From Euphorbia lathyris (lineage: Eukaryota; Streptophyta; Magnoliopsida; Malpighiales; Euphorbiaceae): a stretch of 64,000 nucleotides of DNA. The notes below the pieces were generated by a model that searched no databases, was not told the origin of the DNA, and was given only the letters and a program-made list of their open reading frames with translations. Of the stretch, positions 35,366 through 46,150 are shown in pieces. The translations under genes were made by a program, and so were the position numbers. Within the stretch, counting starts at the first letter, position 1, and every line of letters begins with the position of its first letter. The stretch spans positions 18,302,001 to 18,366,000 of the forward strand of contig NC_088913.1 of NCBI RefSeq assembly GCF_963576675.1, written 5' to 3'.

Positions 35366-36583
35366 AATGTCAGTTTCGAATGAGAAGCATCGTAAAACAT
35401 CTTCGCCACGAAGACAGGGCTCTTCTCGCAGAGGTAGGTCACCTCCCTCTCCAATACGCTGACGTAGTAAGAGGCCTATTGATACACCCCGGAGTACCGG
35501 CCCACCACCATCATCCTCCCGACCATGAGACATTGGTCATGTCCCCGTAGGAAACTAAGGAGGTCATGACCGATTACATATAGGCGGTTAAGGCGGCGGT
35601 GGATCAGCTGCAGAAGCATTGGCCAAAAATACAACATGTAAAAGCTTACAGGAGGATCTGATCCGGAGAAAACCCCGCAATATGGCGAATCTAATTGAAC
35701 GATGCAAAGCATTCAGGGAGGTAGATGACATACGCTGCGAATCGTTATCTCCATCACATAAAACCAAAGGCGAATCTCACAATCGAGATCGTGAGAAAGA
35801 CAAAAATCGAGGTTCTTCCTCCATAAACAGGACTTTAGTACAAGTAATATGAATATTCCAGTGGTCAAATTTGAGGGGGTACCCAATCTAAGATTATTAC
35901 CACCCTTTGGTTGGCCACCACACTGAAGCTTGCTGGGAGCTGGCAAACTAGATAGCTTTGTCCAGAATAACAAATAACAAGATGACAAGCAGAAGACAGA
36001 TCCCAAAAATAAATTCAAAAGTGTCATTAATGTCATGGCGGATGGACCAGAGTATCAGCCACCCGTGGAAAAAGCAAAAAATATCCGCTCTAGATAAAAC
36101 ATCCCTCCATTGCTCCTTTTGCAGAAACAGGTCCAGTAATCTCTCCACATACAGATGCGTTGACAATTGAAGGATGGAAGATGAAATGAGGCGGGTAATG
36201 GTAGACACGGGCAGTTCTTGCAATATCATCACCATAGGTACATTCTCACCAACAAAGGAGGAGTAATGATTAGCGGGAACCAAAAGACGGTTCAAGAGAC
36301 CTACTCAGCGTCACTATCAATTCGCCCACAATCCAAAGAGGACGAAGGTGAGAAATATTAACTTGTCACTACAGCTTTGGGCGACACAGAAACGCTCCTT
36401 ATTGCTGATGGAAAGCGGGTACGAATCGCCAAAGGATTAAACATCATTGAGTCTGAAAGCCTGTTTGCATAGGAGAATGAGATCCGTACAGGAATAAGCT
36501 CAGATGCGATCACTCATAAGTTAAACATCATTAATGATGTGGTTCTAGTTGCTCAGAAAAGTCGGAACCATGGGCCTAAAAAT
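35366..36583 (+). pseudogene. Tat-type gypsy gag-protease remnant
   Basis: Homology to the gag-protease of the complete element is clear piecewise: SSRRGRSPPSP (about 35415), then directly NTTCKSLQEDLI and ERCKAFREVDDIR (about 35625-35740), HTEACWELA (about 35922), ALDKTSLHCSF (about 36090) and the protease active site VMVDTGSSCNII (about 36200). Then come the start of pol (QETYSASLSIRPQSKEDEG) and DAITHKLNI, stopping at about 36583 (KSRNHGPK), just before the RT domain. The gag core between the proline-rich part and NTTCKSL is deleted, and stops and shifts are frequent. RT, integrase and the 3' LTR are missing. Confidence 0.75.
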
Positions 36584-37607
36584 CAGTATTTTTACATATT
36601 CTTATATGTGCATTAAACTGTTATAGTATCCTATATTTTATAATTTATCATTTCTCGCCATACTTATAATAATAATAATAATGGTTCTAATAAATTTAAT
36701 AATATCAATAATAAATAAATATATTATTAAAGATAAAACTAAATTGAATATCAAATAAAAGCTCGGCTTGATAAAATCTTAGCTCGATAAAAGTCTATGA
36801 AATTAAATAAAAATAAGTCTAATTTAAATTAAAAATACAAATTACATACAAACACAAATTTACGTATAATTTAAAACCTATGAAATTAAATACAAATTTT
36901 CATATGAATACAAACTCTTAACTTTGTATTCTTCTAATTAAGGGTTAAAGTGTAAAAATACTTCTAACGTTTTGGGCCAGGAGTAATTTTACCCCTAACG
37001 TCTAAAATGGTGCTATTTTATCCCTAACATTGATAAATTTGGTAAATTTGAGAAATAATTCATATTACAATTCCTAATTTTTAAATATGGATGCATACTT
37101 TAGTTTTAATTTTTTTATTAAACGATATATACTTTAATAAATTATCATTTCTTGACTTTTATCTAATTTATAGATAATGATAAACTACAAATAATAATAA
37201 TAATAATAATAATAATAATTATAGATAAATAATAATAATTATTATAATAAATTATATATAAATAATGATAAATTACTGAATAATGATAAATTACTGAATA
37301 CTGAAACTGGATGCTGAAACTGGATGCTGAACTGAACTGAACTGATTGCTACTGAACGGAATTGAACTGAACTGAACTGATTGTTACTGAAATTAAGTGA
37401 TAAAAAACAGGGTCTAAATCTACTTTTTTTTTTTTTACATAAATAAATCTTCTTCTAAAATTAATTTTGGAGTATATTTCTACATCATTATTCAAATTAA
37501 TATACTAGTAATTCACTGATACTGGTTGTAAACTAATTTTATTTTCGTGTTGCTTTCTTTTTCTTTATTTTCTAAGCGTTTAGTATTTTCTTATAACTAA
37601 AAAATAA
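36584..37607. repeat. AT-rich region with MITE half-copy, (ATA)n and ACTGAA minisatellite
   Basis: About 36945-37065 is one arm of the MITE family at 16567-17199 (GTAATTTTACCCCTAACGTC). About 37190-37218 is an (ATA)n microsatellite. About 37295-37390 is an irregular minisatellite of ACTGAACTGA and GATGCTGAA motifs, related to the TGAATTGAA-rich stretch at 33525-33640. No gene is visible. Confidence 0.6.
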
Positions 37608-38131
37608 GGCTTAATACATCATTTGCCCCCTGAACTTGTCCAAAATGGTTGATTGGCTCCCTGAACTTTCAAAGTGTCTCGATAGTCTCATGAACTTGCA
37701 TAAAATGTTCAGTTAGCCCCCTCAACTTACGTAAAATGTAATCAATTAATCACTCGGTTGTAAAAAAGTAAGTTAAATGCGGAAAATATATTGCACGCAT
37801 CTTAAAAAAGTAAAACGACTAAGATCGGGGTATGCGATTATAATATTCGAGAAGAAAATGTTTTATAGTTGAATAAGTAAGAAATTCTTTTTTAACGTGT
37901 TTGAATCTATTTTGTGAAATATGTAATAACATTTTAAGGCACGTGTAATATATCTTCCGCATTTGACTTACTTTTTTACAACGGAATGATTAATTGATTA
38001 CATTTTACGCAAGTTTAGGGGGCTAACTGAACATTTTATGCAAGTTCAAGGAGCTATCAAGACAATTTAAAAGTTCAGATGACTAATCAACCATTTTGGA
38101 CAAGTTCAGGGGGCAAATGATGTATTAAGCC
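37608..38131. mobile_element. Mutator-like MITE, family GGCTTAATACATCA, copy 2
   Basis: Ends GGCTTAATACATCATTTGCC and GGCAAATGATGTATTAAGCC are exact inverted complements over 20 bases, with long arms as in copy 1 (5967-6447). A perfect 9-bp target duplication AAAAAATAA (37599-37607 and 38132-38140) supports a Mutator-type origin. Confidence 0.85.
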
Positions 38132-38259
38132 AAAAAATAATTACTTTAATTTCATGTAAACGAATTATATTTTTATATAAAAAAAAAAACTATTTACTTT
38201 ACATTGTTAAAAGAATTCAATCAGCAATGTTGAAATTGTATTTATTTAATGATTAACAC

Positions 38260-38883
38260 TTTTTTTTTTTTTTTTTTTTTTTTTTGAGAAAAATGCTTGT
38301 ATTTTCATTACATGATAGAAGAAATACAACAAGCAAAATACAAAAAATAAAACTTCACACAAGTAAAGGCTAAAGTCAATACAATATCCACGAAGGGATG
38401 AAAAAGACTACAAAAAGCAAATAAAACCATAAAAATGTATAAAAAACATCAAACAACAATATACCATATACTTTTCGTAAATCGAAATCTGTAGAAAAGC
38501 ATCTGCAATCCAAATTTCATCTTTTAAGCCATTCCGAACATTTGGATCTGAGTCTTTTTTGTTGTTGCAACCACGCAGATTTATTGATCCACGGATAAGA
38601 TAAAACGTTTCCGCTCTTGCTAAATCCGAGAAAGGTATAAACGACAGAATAATAGAGAACAGATACAATTCAGACGGATAAAGAAGATCCGATAAAATAT
38701 ATGATACAGACAAAACAAAAAACAATAATAATAAAAATTACAGAAACCTAACCCGGTAGAAGGAGGAAAAATGAAGACAAACTTCCTTTATCCTCCTTGT
38801 TGTAGATCAACAAAACAGGAAACTTTGACACACAGAAAGAGAAGAGAAGAAGAGGGATGGAGATGGAAATTATTTTTTCTTTT
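38260..38883 (-). mobile_element. Poly(A) retroposon with an 11-bp target duplication
   Basis: A long poly(T) run (38260-38284) is the poly(A) tail of a minus-strand insertion. The flanks ATGATTAACAC (38249-38259 and 38884-38894) are a perfect 11-bp target duplication. The body (about 600 bp) starts, in minus sense, with a pyrimidine-rich leader (CATCTCCATCCCTCTTCTTC) and ends ACAAGCATTTTTCTC before the tail. The longest frame (38725-38408) has 105 codons with no recognised domain. It is a LINE-mobilised sequence: a deleted LINE, a SINE-like element or a processed transcript copy. Confidence 0.7.
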
Positions 38884-39282
38884 ATGATTAACACATTATT
38901 AAATCAATATATCACGTTATATTAATAATTCAATATGAGGTGCCTTCTATGGTTACTTTGTTTTTGACAAAGTACTATTACTTAGTGTGTTTTACCTTCA
39001 ATACGATATGCAAACAGAATCAATATATGACATTAATAAAGTTGACATATTAAATTAGCAATATTGAACAATTCTTTTGGAATTTCTTTTTAATTAATAA
39101 TGGAGAACATTCGTCGTATCGATTACTATGATCGAAAATAACATATTTATTTATTACAAATATATTACTTTTGGAGTATATTTGTACGTCATTGATTCAA
39201 ATTAATATTTTTCTTTTTATTTAACTATTTGGTATTGAGGTCTCAAACTAATTCACTTTTTATGAGTTACAATAATACCGGT

Positions 39283-41299
39283 TAAAGAGCAAAATATACT
39301 AAGAAACCAATGCAGAGAAATATCAGAGAAAGATGAGAATGAAGGAAAAACAAGGAAAATATTATTCCATCATCTTAGAGGTTTTGCCAGCACATTTACA
39401 AACTAAAAAGGTAAAGCAGCACAAGAGACAAACTCACTAGTAGACAAGTGACACGTCTCAGCCAGGAGAAAGTTTCTAATAGTACAAATTAGATAAAAGC
39501 AAATAAATACAATAAAATAGGTAAAATAGCTAAGAGGTCCCTTAATACTCCCCCTCAAGATGAGGAGGAAGATGAAAAAGTTGCCCCTGAATCAGATGCG
39601 TAAATGGGGTGTCATATGATCAGATGCCCCTGAATCAATGATCCTGGATCATAGGATTGACAACATTGCGTAAATGGGGTGTCATATGATCAGATGCCCC
39701 TGAATCAATGATCCATTCATCAGGGTGAGCAGTTGCATAGTGGCATGTGATCATTCCAAAGAAGTGATGGTCAATCTCTTCATCAGTCTCTGACCGCTTC
39801 CCCTGCTGCTGCATCTGAAGTTTGGGCATAATTTGCATCAATTGCTCAAGCTGTTGAGGAGTGAAGAGTAGTCCTGCAGCATCACTTTTATGACTACTTT
39901 GAGCTGTGGCAGCCATCTTACCAGTGTCTTGGCCACTTTTAGAGGTCCATTTTGGATTTGTAGAGGTAGATGTGTTCTGATATCCGCCCTTAGGCTTGCT
40001 TTTATGCCTAGAATGCCATTTAGGATACCCAACTATAGTCCAACATCTGTCTATAATGTGACCCTTTCCTCCACAAGCAGCACAAATCTGCACCTTGTCA
40101 GTTTGAGTCCTACTATACATAGCAGAAATTTCAGAGTCAAACTAAGAACTTCTCTTTGAGCCTCCTCCTGTTGTAGAGCTGCAGAGGCAGTTTCAACTAA
40201 AGGTAGAGGACTTTGCAGCAAAAGTTGGCTCCTTTGAGCATTATAGGAGTCATTTAGGCCATTTAAGAACTGAAATAGTTTCGCTTCCTCTCTCTGAAGA
40301 TCAATGGCATTAAGCAGAGTTTTAACTTCATCAGTTGGTTCGATCACAACTGGAAGTAGGTTAAGAGAGTCTAATTCCTCCCATACAGCTTTCATGGCAG
40401 TATAATAATCATTAACACTCATCTGTTGTTGTTTTTCTTCAAATAACTCTTTATTAATCTTATACTTCCTAGATCCATTAGTGAGAGAAAACCTTTTCTC
40501 CAGATTCGACCAGATATCTTTAGAAGATGTCATATACATGACAGATTTCTTAATATTTGGAGAAAGATTGAGTTATCCAGGCTATTACCATGTTATTTGA
40601 GGTCTCCCACAGCTCTGCTTTAGCTTCATCATCATTGTCCTTCTTCACAGATCCAGTTGCAAATCCCAGTTTGCGCTTTGATGAGAGGTTGATCTCCATG
40701 GTTCTGCGCCAGGCTCTATAGTCCGAAGATCCTTGAAGCTTTTCCACCACGATAGAGTGTGCTCCTTCAGATGGATGAAGAAACAATGGATTGAGCATAT
40801 CCTGATAAGAAAGTTTTGTTGCAGCTGCCATTTCTGGTTTCTTTGAAGAGAGATAAAAAAAAATCCAAGGTAACCCAAGTGAAGGAGAAGAGAGGAAAAT
40901 CGAACCACAGAGTATTGATTCAAATCTTAGACAGAGAAAGAAAGAGGGGAAATAAAAAATGATGAAAAAAGAGGGAAATCAGGAACACTGAAAGAAACTC
41001 TGATTTCTCTTCATATTGGCAGGCTCTTATACCATAAAGAGCAAAATATACCAAGAAACCAATACAGTGAAATATCAGAGAAAGATGAGAATGAATGAAA
41101 AACAAGGAAAATATTATTCCATCATCTTAGAGGTTTTGCCAGCACCCTTACAGACTAAAAAGGTAAAGCAGCAAAAGAGACAAACTCACTAGCAGACAAA
41201 TGACACGTCTCAGCCAGGAGAAGGTTTCTAAAAGTACAAATTAGATAAAAGCAAATAAATACAATAAAATAGGTAAAATAGCTAAGAGGTCCCTTAATA
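39283..41299 (-). mobile_element. Gag-only Ty1/copia element (TR-GAG type) with both LTRs
   Basis: LTRs are 39283-39547 and 41035-41299, 265 bp each, similar to each other. In the sense of the element (minus strand) each starts TATTAAGGGACCTC and ends TTTGCTCTTTA. The target duplication is CCGGT (39278-39282 and 41300-41304). Next to the 5' LTR is the priming site TGGTATAAGAGCCTGCC (41034-41018), one base off the initiator Met-tRNA complement. The polypurine tract TTGAGGGGGAG abuts the 3' LTR. The interior (about 1.5 kb) holds only gag and the first part of protease; integrase, RT and RNase H are absent. It could move only with proteins from an autonomous relative. Confidence 0.85.
39635..40831 (-). 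pseudogene. Copia gag with zinc knuckle and protease start
   Basis: ATG at 40831 starts [20 protein letters not shown], then [20 protein letters not shown], the copia gag N-terminal pattern. A one-base shift near 40560 moves the frame to [20 protein letters not shown]. Then come [20 protein letters not shown] and, after a second shift near 40145, the knuckle [14 protein letters not shown] (C-x2-C-x4-H-x4-C) and the protease active site WIIDSGASDHMT. The frame ends at 39635, soon after. Gag would package the RNA into particles. A 67-bp tandem duplication (39595-39713) lies just beyond the end of protease. Confidence 0.8.
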
Positions 41300-42570
41300 C
41301 CGGTCACCGGCTAATTTTATTTACATTTTGCTTTCTTTCTTTTTCTTATTTTTATTTTCTGTTTAGTCTTTTCTTGCAACTAAAAAATAACTATTTTAGT
41401 TTCATGCATTTACAAATAAATAAACGAGTGATTTTTTGTTATAAAAAATAACTATTTACTTTACATTATTAAAAATATAAAAGAATTCAATCAACAATAT
41501 TAAATTTTATTGATTTAGTGATTTATATATTATTTTATTTTATTTTTGAAGAAAAATAAGTTTCATTAAACACACTAATTATTTCCAAAATGCTAGAAAA
41601 ATAAAAATAAAATCCTAAAATATTATTTTTCAGCATTTCCTAAATATCAAACAATATATATTCATAGTACCTAGAAACAATATTTTCAAACTTTCTCTTT
41701 TTAAAGAGAAAACGAGAGAGATAGAGAGCAAGTGAGTGTTGAGCGCTGAGTTGGGAAGGTGGTCGGGTGATTGTTCACTTGGATATATTGGGGAGTGAGT
41801 GTGAGTTTGCTTTGACCAATAGTAAACTAATGATATCCTTAGTAATAATTAATTAATAGTAATTGTTTTTTACAGTAATAAAGTATTTTTTATAGTAATA
41901 ATTGTTTTTGAAGATTAAGTAATTCACGTCCAAAATTAAATTTTGAGTATATTTATATATTATTTATTTAAATTAATTTTTCTTATCTCACCATCGAGTA
42001 TCGACAGCTCAGACTAATTCATTGTTTGTATCGGTTACAATAAGACTGTCCATGAGTTAATTTTGTTTTCATTTTGCTTTTTTTATTTTTCTTATATTTT
42101 TTATTTTTTGAGCGTTTAATTTTTCCTTGTAACTGAAAAATAATTATTTTAATTTCATGCATTTACAAATAAACAAATGAGTTATTTTTTTGTTATAAAA
42201 ATAATTATATACTTTACAATATTAAAAATACACAAAAAAAATCATTCAGTAATATTAAATTTTATTGATTTAGTAATTGATACATTATTAAGTCAATATA
42301 ATCACATTGTAATAAGTTGATAATACAATATAATATGTCAACAAAATCAACCTATCCAATCACATTATTAAAGTAAAGTTAACATATTAAATTAGCAATA
42401 TTGGTTGAATTTTTAAAAATTATTAATGGATAAAATTCGTTCTATCTATTATACTATGATAAAGAATAACACGTTTATTTACTTAAATGTTATTTTTCAT
42501 TCATTTTATAAATAAGTGACATAAGTGTGTTTTTATAAGAAACAAAGCAAGCACAAATTAGGGCACCTAA
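41300..42570. other. AT-rich DNA including a copy of the cyclin upstream region
   Basis: About 41710-41920 is clearly related to 33338-33500, the region upstream of the cyclin gene: GGATATATTGGGGAG and AGTAATAATTAATTAATA occur in the same order and orientation. No cyclin coding sequence accompanies it. The rest belongs to the AT-rich repeated units. Confidence 0.6.
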
Positions 42571-43149
42571 GAGCATCTCCAAGAGACTCTTAGCTCTTTA
42601 AAAATAATATAAATAATTGCAGAGACAGAGCTACGATTCCCCAGGGCGAGGGAAAAAGACTGACCCACAGGCTCTACCGACTCCGGTGGAGGGGGTTCAG
42701 GCTCTGGGGTGTATTCTTCTGCCCCTTTGAGCGTAGGAGAACTCATTCTCTACGCCCAAGGGGCAGGCAGAAAAATCAATGCAATAGGAGGGTCAATAGA
42801 ACGGGGTTTCACCTTCAAAGACCCTCTTAGTGATTTAAGAGTGACCAAGATATATCATTTCCAATAATGCTCCTTATATTCACTCTTTATTTATTATTTT
42901 ATTATTAAGATTATTCTTTATTGGTACATTATCAATAGTGTGAGAAGAGAGACACATCAATAATAAATTATTAATAAAAAATAAAGTTAGGAGGCACTAA
43001 GAGGTGGAGAGAGGCTCTCTATTAATAGAGAGGATGAAGAGGCTCTTAGTGATTTGAGGAGCCACCAAGAGGCTGTTGGAGATGAATTTTCATTCTCCCT
43101 CCTCAAATTTTAACTTAAGAATCAACTTAAGAGACTGTTAGAGATACTC
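42571..43149. mobile_element. PIF/Harbinger-type MITE, family GAGCATCTCCAA, copy 2
   Basis: Ends GAGCATCTCCAAGAGAC and CTGTTAGAGATACTC are flanked by TAA (42568-42570 and 43150-43152). The body contains several inverted versions of AGAGACTCTTAG and GAGGCTCTTAG. A GC-rich block at about 42621-42780 interrupts it (see the hairpin entry). Confidence 0.65.
42720..42765. repeat. GC-rich imperfect hairpin inside the MITE
   Basis: TGCCCCTTTGAGCGTAGGAG pairs with CTCTACGCCCAAGGGGCA across a short loop, with about three mismatches or bulges. It lies in a block (42621-42780) that also contains CCGACTCCGGTGGAGG and CCCCAGGGCGAGGG and contrasts sharply with the AT-rich surroundings; the block may be a separate small insertion. 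Confidence 0.6.
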
Positions 43150-43180
43150 TAAACACTATAAAACATCATTTTTTTTCTAA

Positions 43181-43266
43181 AAAATTTATCTTTTAGATGC
43201 ATGTCCCGACATGAACAAGGGGTAGAAAAATTTATCTTTTAGATGCATGTCCCGACATGAACAAGG
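43181..43266 (+). repeat. Tandem duplication, 46-bp period
   Basis: AAAATTTATCTTTTAGATGC followed by ATGTCCCGACATGAACAAGG occurs twice in a row, nearly without differences, which indicates a recent local duplication. Confidence 0.9.
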
Positions 43267-43836
43267 ACTCTTTGGCCTGGCATATCCATTCGTTGTGTTT
43301 TAGTATAATTTGGATTTTTTGGGGAATTTTTTCCTACAAATAGGGATGAATTTACCATTCACAAGGGCATCAAAACACAACAAAAAATAGTTTTGAATTC
43401 TAAAAATAGTTTTTAGTTTTTTTAAAACATTTTTTAGAGTGAGAAAGAGATATTAGAGAGAGAAAGTAGTACTTTTAGTGTCTTGTCTTAGTTTTATTTT
43501 TAGATTAGGGTTTTGATTAATTAATAATCAATAACTCGATCCATTTTATCTTTGTTTGGATTCTTTTTCAGAGCTGGGGAAGATTAACAGATTAAAATCA
43601 AACCGCACTAGAAGCACGCTTTAAGAATAATTTGTAAGAAATAAAGTGACTTTTCATTTCTTTTTTTAATTAATTTAGTTTATTTGTGAACTTTTGGAGA
43701 TTAAAATCATTTATTTTCATTTTTATAGGAATTTTCCATTTATTTCCGCCAAAATATCGGGACTCCGTTCTTCGAGGAACAGAGCTGCACGACTCCTTTT
43801 CCTGTTTTTATCCATTTTTAAAAATATTTGTGTACT
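43267..43836. other. AT-rich stretch left of the gag-only gypsy element
   Basis: No gene can be supported. It contains a small hairpin CTCCGTTC-TTCGAG-GAACAGAG at about 43763. TACAAATAGG at about 43335 looks TATA-like but has no coding region behind it. Confidence 0.35.
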
Positions 43837-43938
43837 AAAATTGATGAGGGCATCCATCCTCCGAAGGCGGTCCCGAAACCTAAAGACGAGACCCGGAGAG
43901 AATTAACCGAGGGAGACGAGATCAAGCGCGAGAAGTCG

Positions 43939-44195
43939 AGTACGCGGAGCGCACGTAAGGGGGCGCGGAGCGTGAAGAATCCAATATCAGGGGAACAGCC
44001 CAGCGGGTCATATATGTGGGGCGTGCCATTCGAGGCGCGGAGCGTGGAACAGGATTTCGAGGAGAGTTCCGTCCAGGAGGTAAAGAACGTGGGGCGTACT
44101 GCCGAGGACGCCACGCGTGTGAATGTCCAACGAGAGCCACCAAGCCTGGAGACACAACCACGCGGGGCGTGAATAAGGTTACGCGGGGCGTACCA
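43939..44195 (+). repeat. Cluster of ACGCGGAGCGTG-like motifs in the 5' LTR
   Basis: ACGCGGAGCG, GCGCGGAGCGTG, TGTGGGGCGTG, GCGCGGAGCGTG, CGTGGGGCGTAC, CGCGGGGCGTG and ACGCGGGGCGTAC occur within about 260 bp; the same cluster is in the 3' LTR (about 50223-50480). GC content here is far above the surroundings. It may be a U3 regulatory array or simply a GC-rich LTR core. Reading frames on both strands across it are by-products of composition. Confidence 0.7.
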
Positions 44196-44638
44196 GGGTT
44201 GAGGAATACTTCCTCCCCAAGTTCTTCTTGTTAGGAACAATATCTGCCACCTTCTATTTACTGTTTTGCCACTCAGCTATTTACCACATTGCCATTTAAC
44301 TTAATTACCTTATTATCTATCTTTATGTAATTCCTACCTTACCCCTATGGTTCCTTAGTTGTTGGTAACCCTAGGGGGGCCTTTTAGTCTTTATCTTTTA
44401 TTTGGGAGGAGTATATATTCTCTTCATTTTGTAATGTTTCCTAATTTTGATGAATATTGAATTTGAAGCCTCCATTGGAGCAAGGATATCATCCTTTTGG
44501 GTTTACTCAACCTTCTAGTTTAGCTAGAGAAGTTTGTATTCTTTGTGAGTTTACGATTAAAACTCTCAGATCGATTTAATCTACATCAGTTGGTATCAGA
44601 GCCGAGTCGTGTTCCTTCTCGGAGACTTCTTCTCGGAA

Positions 44639-46150
44639 ATGGTTCAACCACGTATCACAAACGAAACCACCAGATCCATGGAGCAACGAGTTGATGTGCT
44701 AGAAGGCAACGTGAAGCATCTAACGGAATCCCTACGGGTGTTGGAAGAGAAGCACGACATGTCAAATCCGTGTCTAAATTTCTAGAATTTATACCTTGAT
44801 AGTAATATATATTATAATTATTGGGTGTGTGAAGTTAAATCGGTGTTATAGGAAAAGTTTGGAGTTAATTTGATGATTTTAGGTATAAATTAAAAGTTTA
44901 GAATAATTCTTAAAAGATTATATAAAGATGGAGGATCAAACAGGATATTCGCCAAGTATGGCAGCGAAGTGTTGGGTAAGACCATATGGGATAGACAATG
45001 TTAAGAGACGTCTCGACTATATATGTGGTTATGGATTGATACTTAAGGGGAGAAACTCGAGGATGGATACAATATTTTAAGTTCATTTGGATTATGTTTT
45101 CGGTTATGATTGATTTTGATATAAGGTTTTACGTTTGATTAAATACGAGTTGGTTTGATAAAAAACTTATTTGATTACAATATTTTATAAGGTTTTGAAC
45201 TCAAGAATGGATATAAGATTATATATTTTTATGGTTTTGGTTTACTACTTTAACTATATTATGAACTTAAGTTTTGAGTATATTTTATAAGGTTTTGATT
45301 AAATCCCTTTATCAATGTATATATGTAGCTATGTTCAGTAAAGTTGGTTTTTGTAGCTGATAGTTTCTTACTGAGATTTTTGTCTCACGTTTTTAAATAT
45401 TTTAATATTTTTAGGTGATAAAGTACAGGATATAGAGAAGGTTACCGACCGTTTAGGCGGGTTGGAAGTTGGCTGCTTATTGTGAGAATTATGGTTAGAA
45501 CTTTGGTAGTTCAATTGTATTATAATGGCGTTGGATAATTTGGAGACTCTTAAGTATTGATTATGATCTTTCTATTTCACGCCCGATGCCGATTGAGGTC
45601 GTTTAGGGTCGAGTGTGACACGACACGAGCACCCGAGATATCCTTCTCGCCATTGAAGGATTAAAGCTCGAGGGGCGAAACACTAAAGGTCGCCTAGCCG
45701 GAGACCCTCACCAGAAAAATGAAGATGCAATCCGACCTCCACCGAATAGACACCCAACGCCACCTCCTTTGAGAAACCAAGCACCACAACGAGCGAACCC
45801 TCGGGTTCATGAGGTAAGGCATCCTAACGTCATGGTCATTCGAAACGCCGATAGTGATAGTGACGACGATCTATTTGATGATTTCAACTTGAATAGGATT
45901 GCTAGAACCATGGGTATTAGGCATGATGTCGGTATTGGGAATGTTAGGCATGTGAATGATATGGATATGGATGATGTTGTTGGTCCCGCGCATGTGCGTG
46001 CCGGGAATTTGGATATTTTGAATCTTGATGATGTAGGTGGTCACGGAAGGGGAAATTATGGGATGAATGATCCATATGGGGGTCATGACGTTGGTAGAGG
46101 CGGTTATAGGGACGGTATGAATGGGAGAGTTAGGTATGGAGGACACTATG
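44639..46150 (+). pseudogene. Gypsy gag N-terminal part, split by a solo LTR
   Basis: ATG at 44639 starts MVQPRITNETTRSMEQRVDV and continues as a probable coiled coil to HD at 44759. The frame resumes at 45621 after the solo LTR and its target duplication (RDILLAIEGLKLEGRNTKGR), then a proline-rich and an Asp/Gly/Arg-rich linker up to 46150. Removing the inserted LTR and one copy of its CGACA duplication joins the two parts in frame, so gag was intact at this point when the insertion occurred. The gag core follows after the second insertion. Confidence 0.75.
44755..45625 (+). mobile_element. Solo LTR A, inserted in gag
   Basis: The LTR (44760-45620, 861 bp) starts TGTCAAATCCGTGTC and ends GAGTGTGACA, flanked by CGACA on both sides (44755-44759 and 45621-45625). 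Its 3' end (CGTTTAGGGTCGAGTGTGACA region) is the reverse complement of the start of solo LTR B, so both belong to one family. Type of host element: Ty3/gypsy, possibly a chromovirus with TGTGACGTCC-type ends. Confidence 0.8.

Larger units (their letters stand above)
37440..42500 (+). repeat. Three tandemly arranged copies of an AT-rich unit split by insertions
   Basis: The order of short landmarks TTTTGGAGTATATTT, CAAATTAATATT, AACTAATTTTATTTTCGTGTTG, TTGCTTTCTTTTTC, AACTAAAAAATAA, TTTACTTTACATT and AAAGAATTCAATCA recurs, with variation, from about 37465, 39165 and 41935. Copy 1 carries the MITE (37608) and the retroposon (38260); copy 2 carries the gag-only copia element (39283-41299); copy 3 is uninterrupted. 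Removing the insertions, each unit is roughly 0.6-1.2 kb. No coding sequence is seen. Confidence 0.55.

Noticed and set aside
36200..36583. An independent aspartic protease gene
   Set aside because: The DTGSS motif and its surroundings align with the Tat gag-protease at 60.9-62.4 kb, and the frame is broken; it is a fragment of the same family.
43320..43840. Possible endogenous pararetrovirus promoter-like stretch
   Set aside because: Only a weak TATA-like motif is present; no viral domain or organisation could be seen.
43828..44240. Open frames on both strands within the LTR, repeated at 50043-50560
   Set aside because: They lie wholly in the GC-rich part of the two LTR copies, are open in several frames at once, and have no domain. 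Composition explains them.
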